Assembly: GCA_948567375.1 (NCBI GenBank)
Contig: OX419759.1
Span: 48,771,493-48,835,492, forward strand
Direction of reading: 5' to 3'
DNA length: 64,000 nt
Source of the DNA: Lunularia cruciata
Lineage: Eukaryota; Streptophyta; Marchantiopsida; Lunulariales; Lunulariaceae
Part shown: in pieces, positions 34,774-43,847 of the stretch
How the letters are laid out: every line of letters begins with the position of its first letter
Position numbering within the stretch: position 1 is the first letter of the stretch
Program-made: the position numbers and the translations under genes
Notes under the pieces: model-generated
Told to the model about the DNA's origin: nothing
The model's input: the letters and a program-made list of their open reading frames with translations, nothing else
Databases searched by the model: none

Positions 34774-35827
34774 AGTCTATCTCCACGGGCACGCAAGGAC
34801 CTTATATCTTTTGCTTCACGATCGTCAGATTGGACTAAATGTTTATAATCTTCCTTGATGGAGTGATAGTGTGAGCATATGCTACATTCTTTCTTAGTTG
34901 ACTCGTCCATTCTTCATGCTACTAAAGCACATCTTTGCTCTTGCTCTGACAAGGGTGCAGGCTCTTGGATCCTAGCTTGACCGTGCATTAGGGTATTCCG
35001 ACTTGCACCAACTACTTTCTCTCCATCTACTTTTGCTTAGGTTTGGTCCACCCTTCTGCATCTTCATTGCTCACTTGTGAGTGTGGTTCTATACTACATG
35101 CAGCAGTGGTCCATATAACACAATGTCCTTTTGGAGGAGAGAGGATAGCTATCCAAGATGCTATTAAGGACATAGTGTTTGATATGGCACAAGAGAGTGG
35201 ATACTTGGCTTGGAAGGAGCATTTGTATGCTTTGTAGATGACACATGTCAAGGCAGACTTATACTTGGTCCAAGATGATCAGGTGATAGTAGTGGATGTC
35301 GTGGTTGCAGACCCTACATGTGATACAATTTCAAAGGGAGTGATTACCCATTGCCTTGGATGGGTAGCAAGTGCAGCAGCAGTGCAAAAGGTCTCCAAGT
35401 ATATGGGTATGCAGCAAGGTCACCTCTTTGTTCCCCTAGCCTTGGAGTTATATGGAGCGATGGACAAGGCATTTGACACATTAGAGAGTGCACGAGAGCT
35501 TATCATGTTAGGTGCCAAGGGGTACCACTCCCACTCTCATACTTTGTAGCATATTTTAGACCCCGTGTGTCCGTTGCTCTACAAAGGGTAATGGCTGGTG
35601 CAATCCATAGGAGATCAATCACACTAGGTGATGATTCTTTGGATGCTATAGTTGTTTGTAGACCATATGACTTGCATAGCTTGGATATCTTAGGTGTAGT
35701 AGGGCAGATTTCTCATATCAACTCTATTGGGGCTTAGTCCCATTTTACCTATTTTTTTTCTCTCCCTTGTACGGCTTGATGGGGTCTTCCCATCCTTCAT
35801 GTTTTTTGTGAGGTCACCTTTTCATCA
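34774..35827 (+). mobile_element. LINE copy C, 5'-truncated
   Basis: Matches copy D from about 38712 to the end. Open segments 35043-35237 and 35238-35549 encode CECGSILHAAVVHITQCP with all Cys/His positions, followed by GGERIA-QDAI-DIVF. The next segment has KADLYLVQDDQVIVVDVVV, in which Ala-Asp and Asp are 12 residues apart. AACAGTCATTCAT / AACAATCATTCAT flank it (34761-34773, 35828-35840), 12 of 13 matching. Confidence 0.92.
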
Positions 35828-35975
35828 AACAATCATTCATCAAGAGGACATGTTGATGAAATATATGGCGTTGCTTTCTATCATCAGAGAATCACTTTCT
35901 AAAAGGCTAAAATTGACCCAAATGGCTTCTATAGAAATTCTTGTGCAAGGATGATGGAATTCATCACTCGCCTAT

Positions 35976-35992
35976 CTTACACCAACTTATGA
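35976..35992. repeat. Left target-site duplication of LINE copy D
   Basis: CTTACACCAACTTATGA, identical to 39776-39792. This defines the insertion 35993-39775. Confidence 0.93.
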
Positions 35993-36049
35993 GGCTTAGC
36001 TCCATTTTACCTTTTTCATCTCTCCCTTGTACGGCTTGATGGGATCTTC
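35993..36049 (+). repeat. 3' UTR segment repeated at the 5' end of LINE copy D
   Basis: 'GGCTTAGCTCCATTTTACC' through 'gtacggcttgatgggatctt' matches 39680-39735 of the same insertion, starting inside the hairpin and stopping about 40 bp short of the true 3' end. It lies inside the 17-bp duplication, so it entered with the element. Confidence 0.85.
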
Positions 36050-36529
36050 AATCAATGATGGGAGAGGACTTTTGAGAGGAAAAAAAGGAGAGATGTGAGA
36101 GGAAAGATCTATAATTTTTGAGGGTGCTCTTGCATATAGCACTTGAGTGAATAGTTGATTCTATCACTTTTTGATTTTGGTTCCATTGGTACCTAGATTG
36201 AAGACTATGGAGAATAGAGTAGAAAGTTATAAGGATTTTTTGGTTTTTTAGGGTTAGAGTGATCATTACACATTGAGAGTGATGGGTCAGGAATTTTCAT
36301 TTCTAATCTCTTTTTCTTCATGATTAGTTCCATGGGAATTTAGTTTGAAAATTTTGGAGATGGAAATTGAAAGTTATGAGAGTTTATAATTTTTAGGGTT
36401 TGGAGAGATTGTATTTTCTTATGTGAGTTGGGATGTGAGGGGTTGTGATTTTGCAGGTATGGGGAGATATGGAGAGGAGCATCATGTGTGAGCATCATGT
36501 GTTACTATCATTATTCTTGTGCTAGCCAT

Positions 36530-36790
36530 GGCTACACCTCCCCATGTGAGGCCGCTTAGAGCGGCTCAGGATACACCATGCCCGGTGTGTCATTGACAAT
36601 TTACCTTGCAAGGGGTAAAACCCATGTGAGAAAGATGCACAAGGACTATGATTGGACCACTTGGGATACCCACGTCAAGCAAGCAATCACATTGATAGCA
36701 ATGACACTCAAGTTTATGCACGCTTCTTTTATTCATTCTTTGACTGATCCAAGGATACCAATTGAGTTGTGGGACTGGTTAGCTTCTTAG
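36530..36790 (+). pseudogene. LINE D N-terminal zinc finger
   Basis: DTPCPVCH is read in one frame and KTHVRKMHKDYDW in another (36578-36790), together giving a C-x2-C ... H-x4-H arrangement separated by a frame slip. R2-type LINEs carry such N-terminal C2H2 fingers that bind target DNA. Confidence 0.65.
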
Positions 36791-37379
36791 TCGGGTTGCA
36801 TTTTGGGGTTATTTGAGGCTAGTTTCCATATCCACGTCTATTCCATAAGCTATTCCATACACTCCATGATGAGGCTAAACAGGATTTTTGCCTACCACTT
36901 GATAGTTTGGCATGTGATCCCTTGGACGAGTTAGCATGGTTCCTATTTCTCTTACTCCCTCGATGGTGTCTTCATTATACTAGAGGAGGATGTGTGGGCA
37001 ATAAAGAGGTGGCTGCTAGGTTTCATCTATTTTGAGCGAGGGATTGGGTGGCCCTTCAAGAGAGTTTGTTAGGGCTACATGTTTTAGGAGACAAGTTTCA
37101 CCACATGATACCATAGAGTCCACTCGATTATGACGGAGTAGGACATTGGATCAAGCGGGAGAATTAGTAGAGAAGCACAAGCGCTACATCCTTTATCTAT
37201 GGTGAGTCTTACTGATGAGACTTATCTCTTCTCTATCCTCACTACATCCTATAGCAGTAAAGGGACTACCATTAGAGGTCTTAGAGTATAAGCCTTAGTA
37301 GCCTTTATGTCTTGATAGGTCACTTTTTGCACAAGCATTATGCACTGCCCCTTGCCTTTCCTCAGGAGGCTTGTAAGGG

Positions 37380-38330
37380 ATGGTTTATGAGCACCTTAGA
37401 GATTGCTTTCAAGCAGATGATCCTTTTAGTGGTTTTATCAAGTTGTTTCAAGTGGCTGCAATAGTAGCGAGAGGAGACATTCTTATGTCTGTTAGTCGGG
37501 TGTTAGGTGTTAGTCAACTTCTTGTGATGGAGAAGGACATGGGGGGCATTAGACCAATTGCTATTGGAGAGATCATTTTGTGTTTGGTTAGTCATACCAT
37601 TGTCCTTTAGCATCATTCTCACTTTCGACAACACCTTAGTCCACCCCAATTTGGAGTAGCTACACTTGGAGGATGTGAGGCCATATCTCTAGGTGTTAGG
37701 GCACTCCTAGATATCCATCCAAAGTGGGTCGTCTTACAAGTGGATGTTGAGATGACTTTTAATAGCATCTCATGGGCATCCATCTTTAGAGAGCTCAAGG
37801 AGGTTAGTGGATCCTTGGCGAGTCTTATTCCTTTTGTGTGGTCTTTTTATGGCTCTCTTGCTCCCTTTACTACCAGCACGGTATTTCACAAGAGGGATTC
37901 ACCGTCTTGGAGTCAACTGTGGATACACATCAAAGAGATCCTTTAGGGGGGCCCTTATTTAACATGGCTCACTTTAGAGCTCTCCTATCTACTACTTTGG
38001 CCATGCTAGGTTGTGTATTTTCCTCCTTGGTAGATGATACACACATCATGGGACCTGTAGATCAGATTAGGCAGACCTTTTGACCACTTGACTACCAAGC
38101 TACATCTAGTAGGCTTGAAAGTCAAGGTGTCAAAGTGTAGAGCATGGTCTCCTTTAGGTACTCCTCCCCACCTTGAGCTTCTAGAGGGGTGTATCACATC
38201 TATAGATGGACTACGTGTTCTTGGAGTGCCAATAAGATCCGAGAATTTTGTCACACGCTTCTTAGACATTGCCCTTGTAGAGTATGTTCTCCTTGTGGAC
38301 GACCTTCCATTACTAGGAGATCCGTAGGTT
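37380..38330 (+). pseudogene. LINE D reverse transcriptase domain
   Basis: Open segments 37380-37610, 37740-37946, 37838-38083 and 38088-38327 together cover a non-LTR reverse transcriptase. They contain GGIRPIAIGE (fingers), FGVATLGG-EA, VLQVDVEMTFNSISW (motif A, normally D-x4-F/N), QRDPLGGPLFN (motif B), SLVDDTHIMGP (motif C; the usual A/F-x-DD with Val before DD) and KVSKCRAWSP. The metal-binding DD is kept but the frame is broken at least three times. Confidence 0.85.
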
Positions 38331-38417
38331 GCATTTGGTATACTCTTCTCTAGTATTGCTCATCGACCGTCCTACCTCATCCATACAATTCCTCCCTCCT
38401 CGTCTTGCCTATCACGT

Positions 38418-39500
38418 TTGAGAGCGTTTGCAAGGAGGATTATGGGAGTCTTTGGTGATATTATTAGACCAAGGACATTTGAGTGTATGACAAGGGATTT
38501 GGCACATAGACAAATGGCTCTGCCAATCTTGTGTGGAGGGGTTAGCTTGCTATCTATTGAGGAGACTGCACCTATAGCATTTTTGGGTAGTTGTGCTCTC
38601 TTGGCACCCTTACTTTTCTCTCATTTTGTGGTTGTTGATGGGCTAGTCTTGGAGACTTATGTGACAGAGCTTGAGAGAGGATCTTTTTCTCTCCATATGT
38701 TATTGCGGTAGACAAGAGATAGTCAATTCCCATGGGCATGTGAAGACTTTCTATCTTTTGCTTCACTATCATTAGATTGGACTAGACGTTTATAGTCTTC
38801 CTTGATGGAGCGATACTATGAGCATATGCTACATTCTCTCTTAGTTGACTCATCCATTCCTCAAGCTACTAAAGCACATCTTTGCTCTTGCTCTGATAAG
38901 GGTGTAGGATCTTGGATCCTAGCTCGACCATGCATTAGGGCATTCGACTTGCACAAACTACTTTCTCTCCATCTACTTTTGCTTAGGTTTGGTCCACCCT
39001 TTTGCATCTTCATTTCTCACTTGTGAGTGTGGTTCTACATTAGATGTAGCAGCGGTCCATATGACACAATGTCCTTTTGGAGGAGAGAGGATAGCTACCC
39101 AAGATGCTATTAGGGACATAGTGTTTGCTACGGCACGGGAGAGTGGATACTTGGCTTGGAAGGAGCATTTGTATGCTTTGTAGATGACACATGTCAAGGC
39201 AGACTTATACTTGGTCCAAGATGATTAGGTGATAGTAGTGGATGTCATGGATACGGACTCTACGCGATATACCATTTGGGAGGGAGGGATTACCCATCTC
39301 CTTGGATGGGCGGCGAGCGCAGCAGTAGGTTGCAAGGTCTCCAAGTATAGGAGGATGCAGCGAAGTCACCTCTTTGTTCCTCTAGGCTTGGAGTTATATG
39401 GAGCGATAGACACGACATTCAACACATTTGTCAGGGAATGCACGAGAGTTTATCATGTTAGGCGCCAGGGGTACCACTCTCACTCTCGTACTTTGTAGCA
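38418..39500 (+). pseudogene. LINE D C-terminal CCHC and restriction-like nuclease region
   Basis: Segments 38418-38711, 38802-39026, 38989-39183 and 39229-39498. CECGSTLDVAAVHMTQCP gives C-x1-C-x8-H-x4-C. It is followed by GGERIATQDAIRDIVF and, after a stop, KADLYLVQDD then VIVVDV, with Asp and Asp 12 apart. In R2-like LINEs a CCHC motif is followed by a PD-(D/E)xK-type nuclease with PD-x12-14-D. The final block (LGWAAS-A, HLFVPL-LELYGA) has no counterpart I can name. Confidence 0.7.
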
Positions 39501-39792
39501 TATTTTAGACAGCATGTGTTCATTGCTCTACAGAGTGCAGTGGCTGGTGCAATCCATAGAAGATCAATCACACTAGGTGATGTTTCTCCGGATGCTCCAG
39601 TTGTTTGTAGACCACACGACTTGCATACCTCGGATGTCTTAGGTGTAGTGTGTCAGATTTATCATGTACACTGTATTGGGGCTTAGCCCCATTTAACCTT
39701 TTTCATCTCTCCCTTGTGCGGCTTGATGGGGTCTTCCCATCCTTCATTTTTTCATCGCGGTCGTCCTTCTTCTAGCTTACACCAACTTATGA

Positions 39793-40817
39793 CAAAAATA
39801 TACAATTAGATAATAACGACTTTATTTGTATTTCATATTTGTACATCAAATTACATAGCGAATTTTTTGAGATGTATAGTACTAACATATTACCCCACGA
39901 AAGCCGCCCTCACCGTATGGTAAGTTCAAACATGAGTTGCGTCCCTTCAGTTACAATCTCATGACTGCTTTACACTTTCCTTTGCCTCATGACGCCCGCC
40001 CGATCCATCATAAAGATACGTGCTTTTCATCAGACAGAAAGTTGCAATGATGCAGTATATGCATTTATATATATTCGCATAAAGGGGAAACCTTCTACAC
40101 ACAACCTTCTAACGCACTGAATTTAGCTTTAATCATATCAACAGACCTCCGGCTGCAAAAGATTATGACATCCACCGTGTTGACGTGCAAGTTGCAAACA
40201 AAGCATCGTGAGAGACCTGAGTATGCCGAAATGAAGCAGACAAGGATTTCGTCAGAGTTTCAACATAATTTGGCTGTCATACATTCAATCCAATGTTCGA
40301 GTGGGGACAAGACAAGACAAGACGGACAGACACGCACACACAGCACTCGCCGGATCTGCCCTCTAATGGTCAGTAGTGGACTGAAACGGACTCCTGGTCA
40401 AGGTGGGGAGGGGGGAGGGGACTTGGTCCATAGTTGACATTTTGCCGTTCATATGCTTTATTGTAATAACATACAGTATAATATAGTATGCGGCTATCAT
40501 CCCTTATATCAATTATCGGCAATTATTTCCTGCTTGATTCCTTGTTGTGCGATATTTTAACTTTGGACTTTTAAATCCTGGCCAAAATGGAAGTGCATGT
40601 ACAATCGCATGCACTTAAAGCCTATCCTTTTTTCCTCTCTTCGTTATAATTGGTGCATGCATCATCAATTATGTAGACATGTACATTCTCTTAGTACTTT
40701 ACGTGGTTACCAAGTCTATACATTATTCTGCTTATTTTCCTAGAAAAGGTCAAACATGAAATTTCACGAAATGAGTTGTTGTTGCTTGAATGATCTCGTC
40801 ATCTCTCTCTTATTCTA
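39793..40817. other. Anonymous intergenic DNA
   Basis: One 90-codon open frame (40165-40437) with no recognised motif; a short 'gacaagacaagacaaga' repeat lies near 40306-40325. Nothing else seen. Confidence 0.45.
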
Positions 40818-40824
40818 CTAAATG

Positions 40825-40883
40825 ACAGAAAAGGGCGACCGCGTAGAAAACACGAAGGATGGAAAGACCCCATCAAAATCTTT
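40825..40883 (-). mobile_element. 59-bp LINE micro-insertion with target duplication
   Basis: Minus-strand 3' end only (GGGCGACCGCGTAG and GAAGGATGGAAAGACCCC). CTAAATG flanks it at 40818-40824 and 40884-40890. Confidence 0.88.
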
Positions 40884-40890
40884 CTAAATG

Positions 40891-41261
40891 TAGTTACCCA
40901 TTGTCAAGTACTGTAAATGTCGTTGTCAACGCGGTTTTGAAACTGCATGACCGCTGGTTACTATCCTGCTGTGGACACTGGACTACAGTAAGGTTCGTTG
41001 ATAACTCCGACGTCCGTTTTGTAGATGACAGGCTTCATTGGCTGCAATGCTTGTCAAAACATGCTTGTACACGAATAAAGTTCTTTGTGAGATCCTTAGT
41101 CTCTGTCTTGGAATCTCCGATCTACAGTGTTAACTAAAATTTGGTGACGAGAGCGGAACATTTCGATAATCCGAACTGAGATTTGTGAGTTGGATGTGAA
41201 GGTTTCAATTACACATCCATATCTAAATATACGATGAAATAGAAACCACGAATGAGCATCG
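40891..41261. other. Anonymous intergenic DNA
   Basis: A 92-codon open frame (40859-41137) overlaps the LINE fragment and has no recognised motif. Confidence 0.4.
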
Positions 41262-41620
41262 GGTACTGTGCAATCCATATGTAGATCATATGATTTACAT
41301 AGTTCAGATATCATAAGGGAACCGCTAAATTGACACTTTTTTTGTTAGGGTGATACTCCCTCGGTATTCCACGACTGTGATTGGTTCCACTAATACAGAT
41401 GATTTTGTTTAGTGACTTGTAAATAACTCAGAGCCCTCCTATGCGAAATGGGTGTGACCCTAACAAAAAAGGGATGTCAACCTAGCGGCTCCCTATCTAA
41501 ATTGCAATAGTTGAGATCTCTCGTTTTTATACTATTGGAGTTTAGGTCCATTTTACCTTGTTTATCCTTGTACGGCTTGATGGGCCTTCCCATCCTTATT
41601 GTTATCTTACGCTGGTAGCA
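41262..41620 (+). mobile_element. LINE 3' fragment interrupted by a foldback element
   Basis: Starts at 'gtgcaatccat', skips to 'gtagatcatatgatttacat' (an internal deletion relative to copy D), is interrupted at 41317-41493, and resumes with 'attggagtttaggtccatt' and the 3' tail 'gtacggcttgatgggccttc'. It belongs to the TTGTTATCTTAC tail subfamily. Confidence 0.85.
41317..41493. mobile_element. 177-bp foldback MITE nested in a LINE
   Basis: Terminal inverted repeats of about 36 bp: GGGAACCGCTAAATTGACA... at the left against GGGAGCCGCTAGGTTGACA... read inward from the right, both continuing into a TTTTTTGTTAGGGT block. No coding capacity. Flanks 'tatcataa' and 'tatctaaa' (8 bp, or 9 bp if the element starts one base later) match at 6 of 8. 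The uninterrupted LINE sequence (tatcttagg) explains both. Target duplication length suggests a hAT or Mutator-derived element. Confidence 0.85.
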
Positions 41621-42129
41621 TTTCATTTTACAAAACCACACACAATCAAAAATCATATTGCCTTTTTAACTGTCTGCTATCTAGTTCATCGCTGAGGTTA
41701 CTTGTTCTATGACTTTTTACTGTAGAATAATGTAAAATGTCATGTTCAGAGATTCAAAGTAAAAGCCTTCTAGAGAAGGACATTGATAGCACTCTCTTTT
41801 ATAAACAGTATCTCAACAAAGCTATTGAGGGAATCGTCGATGTTTTCTCCCTTTCATACTTTTCACGAGATGCCAAGACAAAAGTTAAAAGATGTAATAT
41901 GATGCACTTTCATAGATTAAAAGATTGAAAGTACCACTACCGTAGATTGAAAAGAGTAGAAACCTGGTCCGTGCTACTGCAGTAGCCACCCCAGTTACCA
42001 TCCAACTTTCCCACCACAACAACATAATGCCTGATCAACTGCATCATAACGAACTCCCTTCCACTAATAGTAAACCCATGAGACAGAAATAGTAACCCAC
42101 GAGACACAGGCTCTTGATATACACGCGAG
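41621..42129. other. Anonymous intergenic DNA
   Basis: A 63-codon frame at 41737-41928 without recognised motif. A small direct repeat ('aacccatgagaca' and 'aacccacgagaca') lies near 42070-42105. Confidence 0.4.
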
Positions 42130-42481
42130 TTAGAGCGGAGTAGTTTTGGTAGTTGGGGGTGACCGGTACACCCATCTCCACAGCGCTGCTGTGAGTGACC
42201 GGCCAGGTGTCAGCGGGTTCCAGTTAGTGTAGCCGGTCTCCAATTTAGCGGGAGCAGGTCGAAATGGCGCACGTCCTAACCGACAAGTCTGGATAGCATG
42301 CCCTGGTTGCTAACTTTTTGACATATAGTGGTTGACATGTGGGACGTTAGCGTCACCTGGTGACCGTTTTCCGCGGTCCCCGCTATGGTTTCATCAACAA
42401 TGGAGCAAGGGGTTAGATATGGGGTCGAACCTGGATGGAGAGGCACGGCCGTGTGATCTACCAGGCTACTGGGAGCCATGA
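42130..42481 (-). mobile_element. Possible tRNA-derived SINE
   Basis: On the minus strand GGCTCCCAGTAGCCTGGTAGA resembles a tRNA 5' end with an A box (42457-42468). GGTTCGACCCC (42421-42431) is a good B box, 25 bp further on; a true tRNA gene usually has a longer gap. The acceptor stem does not pair, so it is not a tRNA. The 3' end, tail and target duplication were not found. Confidence 0.25.
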
Positions 42482-43847
42482 CGTTAAACCGATGGGGTAA
42501 TGATTTTGCGATGATGGGAATACCACCGATAGTTCAACTTCCCCTTCGTATTCAATCCACCTGGGCTTGAGTACGGTTTCAAGCTAGAAGGATCTCGTGG
42601 TTCTGGTACAACTACACGGATGTCAACTGTCTGTCACTTTCCATCTCTGGGAACGAATATACGGCAGCAATGTCGGTCTGAGACCATATGCTAATGGGCA
42701 GCGGCAGTCATTTTCGGTACTAGCTTTTTGTGCAAGACAGCACATTTCTGGGTTGAGATGTTGTGGAATCCAATGACGTTCATGCTGTATGTGGTCTAGC
42801 TACTGTACGATTATGCACTGTGCAAGCCAGCGGTGATCTCAGCAACCAGTCTTCCAAAATGCCTGAAGTGGTGTGATGGTAGGTGGATCGCTCCGTCCAG
42901 AAGAAAGGTAACCAGATGGGCCTTCGTATGCAGCACACCTACTGAGCTACCGAAAGTTTTGAGTGCTGGGTGGAAACTGCATCGACATACATCGGATAGG
43001 CAAGAGGGGTTCTCGTCGTGACGTCAACACAGTAACTTGTGCTTGAAGTAGAGTACTTCAGCAATTTGAAGGACTGGATGGAGGTGGTCTAAATCAGCAT
43101 TCCCAGTTGCACACGACAATATTCGTCTTGGCAGCTGTGACTTTCTTTCGGTAAGAAGCTGTGAATTCTCTAACATACAGAGCACTCGAGTCGCAATTAC
43201 ATATCTCGGAGCTACTATCTAATCAGATTCCATGTGCCTGACTACCAGGCTACTGGTAGACTGGAGTGTCAAAACTAGAGTTTTTTATGCAACACCTAGT
43301 GGATCTTCATTGGTGCTTGAAGATCCCCGAGTCCATGAACTCATTGTGACCTCATTGGTGAGGTCCACTACAACCCGCTCTGTAATAAGTCGATTGCTAC
43401 TGTCAGAGAATCAAAGATATTGAGCAAATCAGGGAAAGGCGGGTCTCTCATCCTTCTGTTGGAGAGTATGCGTTGCGCACATGTCTCAGAAACTGATACG
43501 TCTACTAGGCTAGGGTAATGAACCCCGACAGGTTCTGCAGATAATCATTCGTTCATGAAGCAAAGTTTAACAGGGAAGTTTTATGCGAGGGAATTAAGGA
43601 CATAAATTTCATTGGTCCTCGTCGCTCAGTATGATATACAAAAGCTTCAGAGCTCCATTGAAAACTGAAGTTCTCGAGGAATGTCTTGCCTTAGTCCACT
43701 ACGCTGGTATGACCTCGCAAATTGTCCCTATACCAAGTGTGCATGAAGACCCAAACTTGGAAATATTTGACAGACGGCTGTACAAGGAGTTCTGAGACGA
43801 ATTCCGTAACAATATTCTCTTGGTCGTAGTTACACTGCAATATCGAA
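42482..43847. other. Anonymous intergenic DNA 3' of the cyclase gene
   Basis: Short open frames (42833-43021, 43232-43423) without recognised motifs. The part nearest 43847 would hold the cyclase 3' UTR. No other gene seen. Confidence 0.45.

Larger units (their letters stand above)
35993..39775 (+). mobile_element. LINE copy D, longest copy of the R2-like family
   Basis: A 3.78-kb insertion between perfect 17-bp target duplications. It opens with a copy of the family's own 3' UTR segment (35993-36049), followed by about 480 bp of non-coding leader with an imperfect internal repeat (36169-36245 and 36328-36390). The coding region (about 36530-39500) follows, then a 3' UTR with hairpin GGGGCTTAGCCCC (39678-39690) ending in GCGGTCG and a pyrimidine tract. 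In order it encodes a C2H2-like finger (CPVCH, then THVRKMH after a frame slip), a non-LTR reverse transcriptase, a Cys-Cys-His-Cys motif and a nuclease-like block. Many stops and frameshifts: not active now. Confidence 0.92.

Noticed and set aside
40300-40360. CRISPR-like or satellite repeat
   Set aside because: Only a short 'gacaa' run; no spaced repeats.
42421-42481. tRNA gene on the minus strand
   Set aside because: The B box is good, but the acceptor stem does not pair, the A-B gap is short and no anticodon arm can be formed.
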